DNA from: an uncultured Bacteroides sp.
GTDB taxonomy: Bacteria > Bacteroidota > Bacteroidia > Bacteroidales > Bacteroidaceae
Length of the DNA: 64,000 nucleotides
Direction of reading: 5' to 3'
Assembly: GCA_944321465.1 (NCBI GenBank)
Contig: CALULL010000002.1
Location: forward strand, 85,009 to 149,008
The position numbers and the translations under genes are program-made. Every line of letters starts with the position of its first letter. Position 1 is the first letter of the stretch. Of the stretch, positions 37,501-46,424 are shown one piece after another. The notes below the pieces were generated by a model, which searched no databases, was not told where the DNA came from, and saw nothing but the letters and a program-made list of their open reading frames with translations.

Positions 37501-40500
37501 CTCGGCAGACTTTGTGGCCCGCGAGTTGTTGCGTATGCCTATCATGATGGTCTTGATTTCGGCCAGCGAGGGGTTGCCTATGATGCTTATCTTGTTGGAT
37601 TGGTGCTCCGGATCGTACTCGGAGTAGACTTGCCCGTAGCTCACGCCGCTGTTGCCCATGTTCTTCAGGCGATTGCGGTTGCGCTTTACGTCGGTAAGGG
37701 CCTTCAGGTCGATGTCAAAGTTGTTTTCGGAGGGCCACACGGAGAGTTGTCCCGTGGGGGTGTCGGTATAGGTCCCGTGGGGAGTCAGCGTAAGGGGGAC
37801 TTCGTATTCGTAGTAGTTGCTCAGGTAATCGGACCCCAAGCGTATAAAGACACTCAGCTCTTGGTCCTGCGGGTCTGTGCTGAGGTCGGGCAGAGCCTCG
37901 GCGTGGGCAAACATCTGCAAGCGGCGATATTGGCGTATGTCCATTGAGGTGTTCTTGTAGACGGCACGTCCCTCGCCCGGTGCCAGCCCTTCGACCTTAA
38001 GGCTGAGGGCCTGCTCGTTCTCTTGCCGCAGCTGGGGTTGGCTAGGGTCGATGACGCGGCTGATGCCCGGCGGCAACAGGTAGTTGACGGGGGTACGGTC
38101 AGAGTTCTCCTCCACGTTGACCGTGGACACGTCGAGTGAGGCTGAGCTGGCTGTGCTGCCCCGCTGGAGCGCGTCGGTGTAGGTGCGCCACTCGCCGCGC
38201 ACCAGTTCCAGCGTAGCGAAGCGCAGGACCACGGGGCTGTCGAAGCCGGTGAGGAACATGCGCATGAAGCGTATGGAGCTGAAGTCACGTATGTTGCCAA
38301 TGGCTTCGCCGTTGTCTACGGGCACCTTGAACTGGTACCACGTCACCTCCTCGGTCTGGCCATTGCGTAGGCGGACGTTGACGGTGCGCTTGTCCGTGAT
38401 GTAGTTCTGGCCTACCTGCAAGTCGGCGGGCCTCAGACTAATGTGGTAGCGGTAGTACTTTTCGGTTTCATTGAGGGTGTAGTCTTGGTTGATGTCTTCC
38501 ACGTCGGGCACGGTCTTGGCCGAGGTATCGTAGCTCTCGGGCGAGTCTTCTGTGGCCACGGAGTTGCCCTCGGTGTTGTTGTAGTATTTGTAGCGGTCCA
38601 GGATGGAGCGTTCCTCTTGGTCGTAGTCTGTGCCTCGGAAGTAGTGGTAGTTGTCGCCGGCGGGGTCGTCGTAGAACTTTTGGAAAGCATCGGTGCTGAC
38701 GATGCCTTGTACGCGGTTAAGGTAGTCGGCGTAGGTAGAGTAGGCTCGCTCGTCCTCGGTGGAGAGTCCGTTTAGTCCTACGTCCTGTTGGCGGCGTGTG
38801 CCCTCGGTGTTGTCAAAGGCGTAGACTATGCTGCGGTCGCGCGGTACGCGTCCCCACACGGTCTGTTCCACTCGCGTGGTGTCGCCGTCGGTGGGCAGGC
38901 CGTTCTCAAACGATTTCTTGCCGTCCTTGAGCACGTCCTCCGACATTTCGCCCAGGTTGATGTATAGGTCGCCGCCTGTGGCCGAGCCGCCCGAGCCTGT
39001 CCCGCCTTCGCCTGTCAGCGGGTCGGCGTAGATAAAGGGGTCGAGCAGCCAAAAGCTGACATATTCGATGTTGGCGGCCTCGAAGTCGCTGGTGTCCAGC
39101 TTGCGCATCATGCCTCCCCAGCGTTTCTCGGGGTTGCGTAGCGAGCCGTCTTGGTTGAGGTCGGTGTCCAGGTTGTAGGGGCCTCGCTCGGTGGGGTAGA
39201 AGGCCATGTTGAGGACGTTGAGCGAGGCCGACTCTTGGTAGGCCGTCTCGCGGTCGGGAAACAGCTCTTGCTCGTACACTTCGCGCACATAGTGGTTGGA
39301 CAATTGGTCGAGGTCGTTACGGATGTGGGCCGGGGTGAGCGATGAGTTGCGGCGGGTGAAGATGCCGTCGATGTGGTACCACGCCAGCAGGGCACGGTTC
39401 TTTCCGTAGTCGGTGTTGTTGCTCAGCGCCGCTTCGGGAAATAGCGAAGCGGCGGAAGGGTCGTAGGGCGTGGAGGCCAGCATCCAGTAAGAGGGTTGCA
39501 GCAGGTCGATGCCGCTTTGGGTGCTTTCAAAGTCGTCGATGTACGACGCATCCTGTTGCAGGCCGTTTGCCGTGCCCGGTATCAGTTGGGCAAACTCGGC
39601 GGTGAGGTTGATGTTGCTGGGTTGGGTGGCCTCGACAAAGGGCAGCTTGTCTATCATGTTGGTAAGCCACTGGCTTTGAGTCTTCCAGGATGCGTTGAGT
39701 CCCCAGAGAGTGTTGTTGATGGGCTCGTCTCCCATCGATACTTTGGTCGTCAGTGGTTTCTCCTTCAGGTGCATTAGGGTTCCCCCCACTTGGAAATCCT
39801 TCGAGAAGTCATAGGTGAAGTTCATGCCCACCATCGTTTTGCGCTGCATGCTGTAGTTGGTGTTGCTTTCAAAATCGACGCTCACGGAGGTGCCTGCGTC
39901 GATGATGCTTTGGTTGATGATGGTCACCACGCCCAGCGTATAGTCCACGGTGTAGTCGGAGTTCTCGGTTAGCGTCACGCCTCCAGCAGTGACACGGACG
40001 GAGCCTTGTGGAATGTTGGTTGACCCCAGGCGTATTTCGTTGGCGTTGGAGCCGGTGAACTCGCCCGTGAGCCGGAACTTGTTTTTCTCTGCCGTCTGCT
40101 TGGCCACGGTCATTGTCGAGTCGTACAGTTCCTGAAAGACGTATTTATCGGCCAAAGCATCGTCGCCTATCTGTTGGCGCAGATAGCTTCCGAAGGGTTC
40201 CACCACGGGAAAGTAGATGCGTCCGTCAGAGGCTGTCACGGTATATCCTTCCACGAAGTCGAAAAATCCATCAGAGCCGGCTTGGTTTTGGCTGTTCAGT
40301 CTGTCCAGTCCCAAGACCCGTATGAGTGGTGTCCGGGCAATGTTACCTTCCGGTATGTAGCGCAGGTATACGCCTGTTGTGTCGCTTTGATAAGTGATGT
40401 TTAGTTGAAAGTCCGTTTTTTGTATGGAATAGGAGTTCAGACTATAGACGTTTTTCATCATCAAGTCCCAGCAACCTGTTCCCGGAGTGTTGGAGGTGTT

Positions 40501-42063
40501 CTTTAGCAGCTTGACATACAGCGTCTGGTTGGTTTCCTTGATGTCCGAGGAGAATTCGCCAACCTGATAGTTGCGTCCTCCCAAGGTGTATTCAAAGGCC
40601 ACGGCCAACACTTCATCGGTCTGTAGGGTTTGTTTCAGGGAGATGTATCCCAATTTTGAGTTCAGGGTGTACTCGGAGGATGAGAGCAGGCGTGCATTCT
40701 CTATCTTCTCGTATTGCAGGCCGGACTCCATGCCGACGATGCCTTCCATCGTGCTATTGATTTGGCTGACATCCCGTGCAGCGGCGTAGGTCGTCGTCAT
40801 TTGCTGGTACAGGTTGTTGGCGTTGTTGTAGGGCGCGTTGGCGTTGTTCGTCGGGTTGGCGGGGTTGCCTGTTCCGGTCCACATCTCGGGATTGTCTATG
40901 TGTATGGCTTCACCGAGGTCGCTGAAGGCAAGAATGTTACGGGGGTTATCATAGTCGCCTCTCTTGTTGGTTACCCATACTTCGATGCGGTTGATGGTAA
41001 TGCCGGACAGGATGTTGGGCAACTGTGACATGTTTCTGTCGTAGGCATCACGGAAGTATTGCGCCAGGAAGAAGTGGCGGTTTTCTTCGTAGTCGGCTGC
41101 GGAGAAGTCAAACTCCGTTGTCTGCGAGCCGCCCTTGCTGGTCACGGTCTTCGACTCGCTTTCTTGCTGGCTGACGACAGTTTGCAGCTTTAATTTCCCA
41201 AATTGCAGGTCGGTGCGGACACCGAACAGGGCGGAGGCCCCTCGTATAAGGGAGTTATTACTTGTTATGCTGACATTGCCTGCCTCGATTAGTTTGATAA
41301 TTTCGTCTTCTTCACCTTCGTACTTCAGTTTCAATTGCTGACTGTCAAAATCGAACGTGGCATCCGTGTTGTAGTTCATGTTCATGTTGATTTTGGTGCC
41401 CACCTTTCCGTTGACGTTGACGTTTATTTTTTCGTCGAAGTCGAAGCCCCATGTTTTGCGTTGACTTTCGGGCAATGAAGGATTTTTTACGTTCTGGTAA
41501 GTGACCCCGAGGCTCAATTCCGCATTGCCTTGGGTCTTAATTTGCACACCTCCGGGACCGAAGAGGCGTTCGGCAGGGCCTAAGTCGAACTTCATGTCCA
41601 GGAAGTCGAAGGCTTCTTTCCCTTTGCCGAACTCTTCGCTGTTCTTCTGTCGGTAATAGGCTTGCATGGACTGCTGCATGGTCCACTCCAGGTATTCTTG
41701 CGCACTCATCATCCGGGGGACTTCCAGGTCGATGTCTCCCAGCATACGGCGCACCAGGTAGGAGTTTGTCTTTGCGTCGTATTCCACTACGGTGCGCACG
41801 TTCTCCGGCATGCGCAGCGTCGGTGCCTGGAGAGAATCGCCGGGCAGTATCTCCGAGGCAAGTTGTGTCCCCGTCGTCACGCGGCTCTTGTCTTTGTCTT
41901 CCTGCTGGTTGTTGGCTATGTTGCCGGCACTGGGCATGGTCACGCGTGGCTGCGTCGTGGTGGTATTGCCGACGGACTGCCCTTGGACGCGGGTTGGCGC
42001 AACGCACAGCAACAGTATGGCGAACAAGAGGGATGTGTATCGTATGCGCAGTGTAGTTTTCAC
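34531..42063 (-). CDS. sprA: Type IX secretion outer-membrane translocon SprA (Sov)
   Basis: SprA/Sov forms the very large single-chain outer-membrane barrel through which type IX secretion substrates pass. The 2510-residue protein has a signal peptide (cleavage about VQGQS, residue 29), an N-terminal MSAQEYLEWTMQQSMQAYYRQ region, conserved early segments (FDFLDMKFDLGPAERLFGPGGVQIKTQGNAELSLGV, KTWGFDFDEKINVNVNGKVGTKINMNMNYNTDATFDFD) and a beta-rich C terminus ending FGITLKFSLTR. The length fits the family (about 2400-2500). The start codon is GTG at 42063. It lies downstream of ruvA, an order seen in other Bacteroidales. No PorK/L/M/N or CTD-bearing cargo genes are in the window. Confidence 0.95.
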   Translation of the reverse strand: MKTTLRIRYTSLLFAILLLCVAPTRVQGQSVGNTTTTQPRVTMPSAGNIANNQQEDKDKSRVTTGTQLASEILPGDSLQAPTLRMPENVRTVVEYDAKTNSYLVRRMLGDIDLEVPRMMSAQEYLEWTMQQSMQAYYRQKNSEEFGKGKEAFDFLDMKFDLGPAERLFGPGGVQIKTQGNAELSLGVTYQNVKNPSLPESQRKTWGFDFDEKINVNVNGKVGTKINMNMNYNTDATFDFDSQQLKLKYEGEEDEIIKLIEAGNVSITSNNSLIRGASALFGVRTDLQFGKLKLQTVVSQQESESKTVTSKGGSQTTEFDFSAADYEENRHFFLAQYFRDAYDRNMSQLPNILSGITINRIEVWVTNKRGDYDNPRNILAFSDLGEAIHIDNPEMWTGTGNPANPTNNANAPYNNANNLYQQMTTTYAAARDVSQINSTMEGIVGMESGLQYEKIENARLLSSSEYTLNSKLGYISLKQTLQTDEVLAVAFEYTLGGRNYQVGEFSSDIKETNQTLYVKLLKNTSNTPGTGCWDLMMKNVYSLNSYSIQKTDFQLNITYQSDTTGVYLRYIPEGNIARTPLIRVLGLDRLNSQNQAGSDGFFDFVEGYTVTASDGRIYFPVVEPFGSYLRQQIGDDALADKYVFQELYDSTMTVAKQTAEKNKFRLTGEFTGSNANEIRLGSTNIPQGSVRVTAGGVTLTENSDYTVDYTLGVVTIINQSIIDAGTSVSVDFESNTNYSMQRKTMVGMNFTYDFSKDFQVGGTLMHLKEKPLTTKVSMGDEPINNTLWGLNASWKTQSQWLTNMIDKLPFVEATQPSNINLTAEFAQLIPGTANGLQQDASYIDDFESTQSGIDLLQPSYWMLASTPYDPSAASLFPEAALSNNTDYGKNRALLAWYHIDGIFTRRNSSLTPAHIRNDLDQLSNHYVREVYEQELFPDRETAYQESASLNVLNMAFYPTERGPYNLDTDLNQDGSLRNPEKRWGGMMRKLDTSDFEAANIEYVSFWLLDPFIYADPLTGEGGTGSGGSATGGDLYINLGEMSEDVLKDGKKSFENGLPTDGDTTRVEQTVWGRVPRDRSIVYAFDNTEGTRRQQDVGLNGLSTEDERAYSTYADYLNRVQGIVSTDAFQKFYDDPAGDNYHYFRGTDYDQEERSILDRYKYYNNTEGNSVATEDSPESYDTSAKTVPDVEDINQDYTLNETEKYYRYHISLRPADLQVGQNYITDKRTVNVRLRNGQTEEVTWYQFKVPVDNGEAIGNIRDFSSIRFMRMFLTGFDSPVVLRFATLELVRGEWRTYTDALQRGSTASSASLDVSTVNVEENSDRTPVNYLLPPGISRVIDPSQPQLRQENEQALSLKVEGLAPGEGRAVYKNTSMDIRQYRRLQMFAHAEALPDLSTDPQDQELSVFIRLGSDYLSNYYEYEVPLTLTPHGTYTDTPTGQLSVWPSENNFDIDLKALTDVKRNRNRLKNMGNSGVSYGQVYSEYDPEHQSNKISIIGNPSLAEIKTIMIGIRNNSRATKSAEVWVNEMRLTEFNESGGWAAQGNLNVQLSDIGAINLGGHYETAGFGGLEQSVSERRLDDYLQYTFTTSFDLGRFFPKQAKLSAPIYFSLSKEQTTPKYNPLDQDMLLDDALSALTTEHDRDSLMNIAREVSTYRNFSLSNMRVNIQSKNPMPYDPANFSLSYSRSTNHNQGSTTAYEDETDWRGQLSYTYAPAYKPWEPFKQSKSKSPWMKFAKQFSLNWLPQSIAFNTDISRHYYELQLRDMEALTSGTGSDGTDGIPASFAKEFLWNRDFALRWDLTKNLRMNFTSATHAEIEEPYGVVNKDLYPDQYQQWKDSVKQSLLSLGRPMDYQQTFDVDFKLPLKQFPVTDWITADASYAATYNWNRGLALTDGTEMGNTVSNQRNISLNGRFNLEQLYNKVPYLKKVNRRFSASYRKPVATKKKPKRYSKLIQLKADTTVNVTHNLNNRRPKVTAQHWGTRYPLRYKVVNANTIRIETRDTAQIQLNILPGPDPEDNKWYKLSQYVARLAMSVRNFSVSYRNTYAMTLPGFLPEVGDLLGQRRTSAAGMTPGLDFAFGLTGDGYIQRAYDNGWLLANDSVVTPATTNAQEDFQLRLTLEPVRDLKIDLNAQRTRNRSREIQFMFDGMPQTQSGSFTMTIISMGSAFERHKAGNGYYSRAFDRFLNNLDVVQRRVEARYAGAIYPAGSSLAGQTFDPANGTVSRYSPDVMIPAFLAAYTGRDARTTALDLFPGLLSMLPNWSVTYSGLAKLDWFKKHFRSFNINHAYRSTYSVGSYNTYTSFMSYMGDLGFTEDVQTGNPIPSSCYDISNVSINEQFSPLLGVDMTFNNGITAKAEYRKTRVLNLSMTAAQIVETSSSDFVIGLGYKITNFKLFGGGGSKSRSSKDGDSKSNSKNNSKSGRSSSFSSDLTLRADFSLRNQSALARDIQQAFTQATTGNRAMQISVTADYALSRLLTLRLYYERQQNTPLVSSSSYPVTNSDFGITLKFSLTR

Positions 42064-42222
42064 TCTGTTGTTATCTCTTCTATCGTGTGGAAGCCTTTGC
42101 GTGGCATGGCAGAGAGTGGCGCGTAGGGTCCTTGCTACGCTTGAAGCGGCTTCTTGTTTGGTGTCCTTTCTTGAGTATAAATCGGTGTTTTAATTGGGGC
42201 TTTTTTGCCGGGCCCTCTTGGT

Positions 42223-42813
42223 TTATAGTCGCTTTAGTGCCATTTTTATGACTTGTTCCACATGTGTCTGCGGCTCTTCTTTCAGTATGGCTGCTACGAC
42301 CTTATGCGATGCTGCTTGTGCAAAGCCCAGCATGGTAAGTGCCGCTACTGCCTCTTCCTGTACCTGCGGGTTGGCGGTTGCCGGTGTGCCGTCGGTCGGT
42401 GCTCCCGGGGATATTCCGGCCACTTTGTCTTTGAGGTCCACGATGATGCGCTGTGCGGTTTTCAGGCCGATGCCCTTGACCATCTTCAGCGTTTGGGCAT
42501 TCTCCGCGCTTACGACGTTGGCCAGCTCGGTCGGGGTGAAGGCCGACAGGATGGTGCGTGCCGTGTTTCCGCCTATCCCCGGTACGCTGATGAGCAGCAG
42601 GAACAGTTCCCGTTCTTGCCTGTCGGCAAAGCCGAAGAGTATGTGTGCATCCTCGCGTATGGCTTCGTAGATGTATAGCTTGCACTCTTGTTTGCCTTGT
42701 ATGGCAGCGTATGTGTTTAGCGAAATATTGGTTGCGTAGCCTACGCCGTTGCAGTCGATAACTGCGGATGCCGGGCTTAGCTCGGCTATTCCGCCACGGA
42801 TATAGTCAATCAT
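42223..42813 (-). CDS. ruvA: Holliday junction branch migration protein RuvA
   Basis: RuvA binds four-way junctions and loads the RuvB motor. The 196-residue protein has the N-terminal OB fold ([12 protein letters not shown]...[13 protein letters not shown]), two helix-hairpin-helix motifs ([17 protein letters not shown] and [22 protein letters not shown]) and a C-terminal RuvB-binding helical domain ([25 protein letters not shown]). The start is set at 42813, where family similarity begins; an upstream in-frame Met adds 14 unconserved residues. RuvB and RuvC are not in the window. Confidence 0.97.
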   Translation of the reverse strand: MIDYIRGGIAELSPASAVIDCNGVGYATNISLNTYAAIQGKQECKLYIYEAIREDAHILFGFADRQERELFLLLISVPGIGGNTARTILSAFTPTELANVVSAENAQTLKMVKGIGLKTAQRIIVDLKDKVAGISPGAPTDGTPATANPQVQEEAVAALTMLGFAQAASHKVVAAILKEEPQTHVEQVIKMALKRL

Positions 42814-42913
42814 ACAGTCTATATAACGTTGTGCTCTTGGGAATATTGTTTGCACGGTCGTAAACTTGTGTCCTTATCCGTGTCTTAGTGTGCTGGGAAG
42901 GGGGCAAAGAAGA

Positions 42914-42957
42914 ACGGACAGGCTGAGGCACCTTTGCTGTGTGCCTTGCCTGTCCGT
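42914..42957 (-). terminator. Terminator downstream of glmM
   Basis: Nested stems ACGGACAGGC (42914-42923) with GCCTGTCCGT (42948-42957), and GGCAC (42927-42931) with GTGCC (42941-42945). On the minus strand the hairpin is followed by TCTTCTTTG. It lies 57 bp past the glmM stop. Confidence 0.75.
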
Positions 42958-43014
42958 TTGATGGGGTTAGCGGAGCAACGCTGCCCGGAGTGCGTCCGGG
43001 GGAGGCGTGTCTGC

Positions 43015-44400
43015 TTACATCAGACTGGCTACGACTTTCATTATCTGCTGTCCGATTTCCTCTGCTTCCTCCTGGGTGTGGGCTTCGCTATATACTCGGA
43101 TGATGGGTTCGGTATTGCTCTTGCGCAAGTGTACCCATTTGTCGGCAAAGTCTATCTTTACGCCGTCTATGTCGTTTATCTCTTCGTTCTTGTACAGTTC
43201 CTTTACTTTGGCAAGGATGGCATCGATGTCGGTTCCCGGGGTGAGGTCTATGCGGTTCTTTGCCATGAAGTAGGCGGGGTACGTGGCACGCAGTTCGCTT
43301 ACCGTCTTGCGCTCGTGTGCCAGGTGGCTCAGGAACAGGGCGATGCCTACCAATGCGTCGCGTCCGTAGTGGCTGGCGGGATAGATGACCCCACCGTTGC
43401 CCTCACCACCGATGACTGCGCCCACCTCTTTCATCTTAGTGGTGACGTTGACCTCTCCTACAGCCGATGCGTAGTATTGCTGTCCGTACTTGTGGGTAAC
43501 GTCGCGCAGGGCGCGGGTCGAACTGAGGTTGGACACCGTGGTGCCAGGCGTGTGTTTCAGGATGTAGTCGGCCACGGTGACCAAAGTGTACTCTTCGCCG
43601 TACATGCGTCCATCCTCACAGATGATGGCCAGACGGTCTACGTCGGGATCTACCACAAAGGCCACGTCGTTCTTGCCTTGTTTCATTAAGCCCATGATGT
43701 CGCCCAGGTTCTTTTCGAGCGGTTCCGGGTTGTGTTGGAAGTTCCCGGTAGGCTCGCAGTAGAGCTTCTCGACGTGTTGCACGCCCAAGGCTTCCAGCAG
43801 CTGAGGCAGAATGATGCCGCCCACGGAGTTTACGCAGTCGATGGCTACGCGGAAATTGGCTTTGCGTATGGCTTCCACGTCTACCAGGTCGAGTGCCAGC
43901 ACGCTGTCTATGTGCCGCTTGTTGTAGGACAGGTCTTTGCGGTAGGTACCCAGCTTGTCGACTTCTGCGTATTCAAAGGCTTCGGCTTCGGCAATGCGCA
44001 GCACTTCGTTGCCTTCTTCCTTGTTAAGGAATTCTCCCTTCTCGTTGAGCAGTTTCAAGGCATTCCATTGCTTGGGGTTGTGGGAGGCTGTCAGAATGAT
44101 ACCTCCGCTGGCTCCTTCCATAGTGACAGCCAGTTCGGTTGTAGGGGTCGAGGCGAGGTCGATGTCCACCACGTCCCAGCCCATGCCCATCAGGGTACCT
44201 ACTACGACGTTCTTCACCATTTCGCCCGAGATGCGTGCATCGCGTCCCACTACGATTTTGTTGCTTTTCACCGTACACGTTTTGCGGATGAGAGTTGCGT
44301 AGGCAGACGTAAACTTTACGATGTCCAGAGGGTTGAGTCCTTCGCCTGCATGTCCGCCGATGGTTCCGCGGATTCCAGAGATAGATTTGATTAGAGTCAT
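43015..44400 (-). CDS. glmM: Phosphoglucosamine mutase (phosphohexomutase family)
   Basis: Converts glucosamine-6-phosphate to glucosamine-1-phosphate for peptidoglycan and LPS precursors. The 461-residue protein has the active-site phosphoserine loop TASHNP (Ser106), the Mg-binding DPDVDRLAI motif, the sugar-binding GEGNGGVIYP segment and the C-terminal phosphate-binding RKSNTEPIIRVYSEA loop. It belongs to the alpha-D-phosphohexomutase superfamily; GlmM is the best fit, but phosphomannomutase activity cannot be ruled out by sequence alone. It is separated from ruvA by a terminator. Confidence 0.9.
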   Translation of the reverse strand: MTLIKSISGIRGTIGGHAGEGLNPLDIVKFTSAYATLIRKTCTVKSNKIVVGRDARISGEMVKNVVVGTLMGMGWDVVDIDLASTPTTELAVTMEGASGGIILTASHNPKQWNALKLLNEKGEFLNKEEGNEVLRIAEAEAFEYAEVDKLGTYRKDLSYNKRHIDSVLALDLVDVEAIRKANFRVAIDCVNSVGGIILPQLLEALGVQHVEKLYCEPTGNFQHNPEPLEKNLGDIMGLMKQGKNDVAFVVDPDVDRLAIICEDGRMYGEEYTLVTVADYILKHTPGTTVSNLSSTRALRDVTHKYGQQYYASAVGEVNVTTKMKEVGAVIGGEGNGGVIYPASHYGRDALVGIALFLSHLAHERKTVSELRATYPAYFMAKNRIDLTPGTDIDAILAKVKELYKNEEINDIDGVKIDFADKWVHLRKSNTEPIIRVYSEAHTQEEAEEIGQQIMKVVASLM

Positions 44401-44469
44401 AGGTTAATCCGATTTTTATGTTTGTAGGTTATAATTTTTATATATACGTATTGGCTTGATAGGTGCCGC

Positions 44470-45075
44470 CTATCGGTAGAACTGATATTTCTGTATGTCG
44501 TAATAGTAGGGTACTACCGAAGCCATTGCCGTATTGTTACCCATGTTCGAGGGGACGATGAGACGCACATGGGCACGGTCGCGGATGTATTCCAGTGGAA
44601 TGAGCCATCCTGGAGGTACAGTTGTGTTCTGTAAGTAGGTCATGTAGTTGCCTTCGGTAAACTTTCCTGCGATAGACGTGCTTGTGACAGTGTACTTGAA
44701 GACATCTACTACACCCACGTTGTCCAGGTTCGAGTAGCTGTAGCCCTTGTTCAGAAGGTCGTACTCGGAGAAGCGCACCATGATTTCCTCGTTGTTCCTC
44801 ACCGTGTCGCCCAAAGCCTCCGAACCTTTGTCAACGATCTGCATATACACGCCACTGGCTAGTTGTACATATTCGTTTCGTTCCAGGTTTGTCGTAGAAT
44901 CTTGTTCGTAAAATTCGCTTTGCGAAATCACGGTAATGCTGCTGTCGCGTATGAATGCCGCTATAGCATTGTCTTCGTCCTCCAGCATTTCTGCGTAACT
45001 TTTCGTGTCGTCACATGCTTGGAAGAGGGCGCACGCCATCAGCAGTGATAGTAATAGTAGGGTGAGTTTCTTCAT
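44470..45075 (-). CDS. DUF4827 lipoprotein (FKBP-like)
   Basis: A 201-residue lipoprotein with a lipobox at Cys21 (CALFQAC). The body (SYAEMLEDEDNAIAAFIRDSSITVIS, then GVYMQIVDKGSEA, NEEIMVRFSEYDL, PPGWLIPLEYIRDRAHVRLIVPSNMG) matches DUF4827, whose fold resembles FKBP-type isomerases. The start at 45075 begins the signal peptide; an upstream extension is excluded by the TACATTTG promoter at 45119-45126. It lies 69 bp upstream of glmM on the same strand and may be cotranscribed with it. Isomerase activity has not been established for the family, to my knowledge. Confidence 0.82.
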   Translation of the reverse strand: MKKLTLLLLSLLMACALFQACDDTKSYAEMLEDEDNAIAAFIRDSSITVISQSEFYEQDSTTNLERNEYVQLASGVYMQIVDKGSEALGDTVRNNEEIMVRFSEYDLLNKGYSYSNLDNVGVVDVFKYTVTSTSIAGKFTEGNYMTYLQNTTVPPGWLIPLEYIRDRAHVRLIVPSNMGNNTAMASVVPYYYDIQKYQFYR

Positions 45076-45118
45076 TTCCTTGTCGTTAAAAGTGGAATGA
45101 CATTCTGTATCGTCTCCG

Positions 45119-45126
45119 CAAATGTA
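45119..45126 (-). promoter_or_regulatory. -7 promoter element of the DUF4827 gene
   Basis: TACATTTG on the minus strand, 43 bp upstream of the ATG at 45075. Confidence 0.5.
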
Positions 45127-45204
45127 TTTTATTTCTTCGAAAACAGGTAGGAGCATGGGACAAACTTCGTATCTTTTAACCTTTTCTCCTGCCTTTCTCG
45201 GAGA

Positions 45205-46248
45205 CTAATCCTTGGCACATGCGGCCAATATCGGCTTGTATTTTTCCAATGCTTTCTCCAGCACGGTCCGTGCTTCGTCAATAGTGCCATAGAACTCGCC
45301 TCCCGAGGCGTTCAGGTGCCCGCCTCCGCCAAAGAACTCTGCTGCTAGTTGGTTGCAGGGGAACGTGCCTACCGAACGTAGCGAGATTTTTATCATCGGG
45401 CGTTCGGTGTCCTCGCGTAAGAAGCACGATAACACTACGTTTTTGATGCTTAGCGGAATGTTGACGAAACCTTCGCTGTCTCCTCTTATGTAGTTAAAGC
45501 CCTTCTGTTCCTTGGTTGTCAGTGTGATGACTGCGGTGTGGCAATCGGGATAGACTTTCATCTGTGTCAGGATGTGGCCCATTAGGCGCAGACGACTCTC
45601 CGAGTATGTGTTGTACACGCGCCGATAGATAGCGTCCTTGTCAATGCCCTTCGACAGCAGTTCGCTGATGATGAAGTAAATCTCCCGGTCGTTGGAGTTG
45701 TAGGTGAAGCCGCCCGTGTCTGTCATCATGCCCGTGTAGATGCATTCCGCCCCCTCGCGGCTTATGTCGTCAAAGTGCCCCATGCGGCAGATGAGGCGGA
45801 AGACAAGTTCCGAGGTCGACGATATGTTGGGGTGCGAGATGACTACTTGGCAGAAGTCTTCCGGATGCAGGTGATGGTCTATCAGAATCTTGTGTGCCCC
45901 CGAGGCAGCTACAGCCTCTTGCATGTAGTCGATGCGATGCAGGGCGTTGAAGTCCAAGCAGCAAATGAGGTCGGCTTCGGCCAGCAATTTGTCGGACAAC
46001 GTTCGGGCACGATCGTAAAGCAGGATTTCCTTACTACCCGGCATCCACTTCAGAAAGTCGGGGAAAGCGTTGGGTACAATTACTCGTGCATTTTTTTCCA
46101 TCGTGCTCAAGAAGTGCCACAGACCCAGCGACGAACCTATGGCATCGCCATCGGGCGACACGTGGGCTACAATGACTATTCTCTCTGCTTTGTTCAGCCA
46201 TTTGGCGAACTGGTCTATCTTGGTTTGGTCTATTATTTTACTCAGCAT
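45205..46248 (-). CDS. DHH-family phosphoesterase (NrnA-like oligoribonuclease/pAp phosphatase)
   Basis: A 347-residue cytoplasmic enzyme of the DHH/DHHA1 superfamily. Metal-binding motifs are present in order: VSPDGDAIGSSLG (about 30-42), CCLDFN, IDHHLHPEDF (the DHH motif), GMMTDTGGF, and the C-terminal DHHA1 substrate motif GGGGHLNASGG. Family members degrade short RNA oligomers and dephosphorylate 3'-phosphoadenosine 5'-phosphate. It has its own probable promoter (TACTTTTG at 46318-46325). Confidence 0.92.
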   Translation of the reverse strand: MLSKIIDQTKIDQFAKWLNKAERIVIVAHVSPDGDAIGSSLGLWHFLSTMEKNARVIVPNAFPDFLKWMPGSKEILLYDRARTLSDKLLAEADLICCLDFNALHRIDYMQEAVAASGAHKILIDHHLHPEDFCQVVISHPNISSTSELVFRLICRMGHFDDISREGAECIYTGMMTDTGGFTYNSNDREIYFIISELLSKGIDKDAIYRRVYNTYSESRLRLMGHILTQMKVYPDCHTAVITLTTKEQKGFNYIRGDSEGFVNIPLSIKNVVLSCFLREDTERPMIKISLRSVGTFPCNQLAAEFFGGGGHLNASGGEFYGTIDEARTVLEKALEKYKPILAACAKD

Positions 46249-46317
46249 ACTTTGTATTTAAAATGTGTCTTTTGTCCGTACCTCCGTCTTGATGACAGAC
46301 TTTGGCTTTCAGGACGG

Positions 46318-46325
46318 CAAAAGTA
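46318..46325 (-). promoter_or_regulatory. -7 promoter element of the DHH phosphoesterase gene
   Basis: TACTTTTG on the minus strand, about 70 bp upstream of the ATG at 46248. No clear -33 element. Confidence 0.45.
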
Positions 46326-46424
46326 CGGAAACTTGTGTTAAAATCCTGCGCTTGCATCTTTTATTGTATCAACGGTTTTGTATGTTGGAGCTTTCCCGGA
46401 AGATGAAAAACGTTCTATTCGTTG

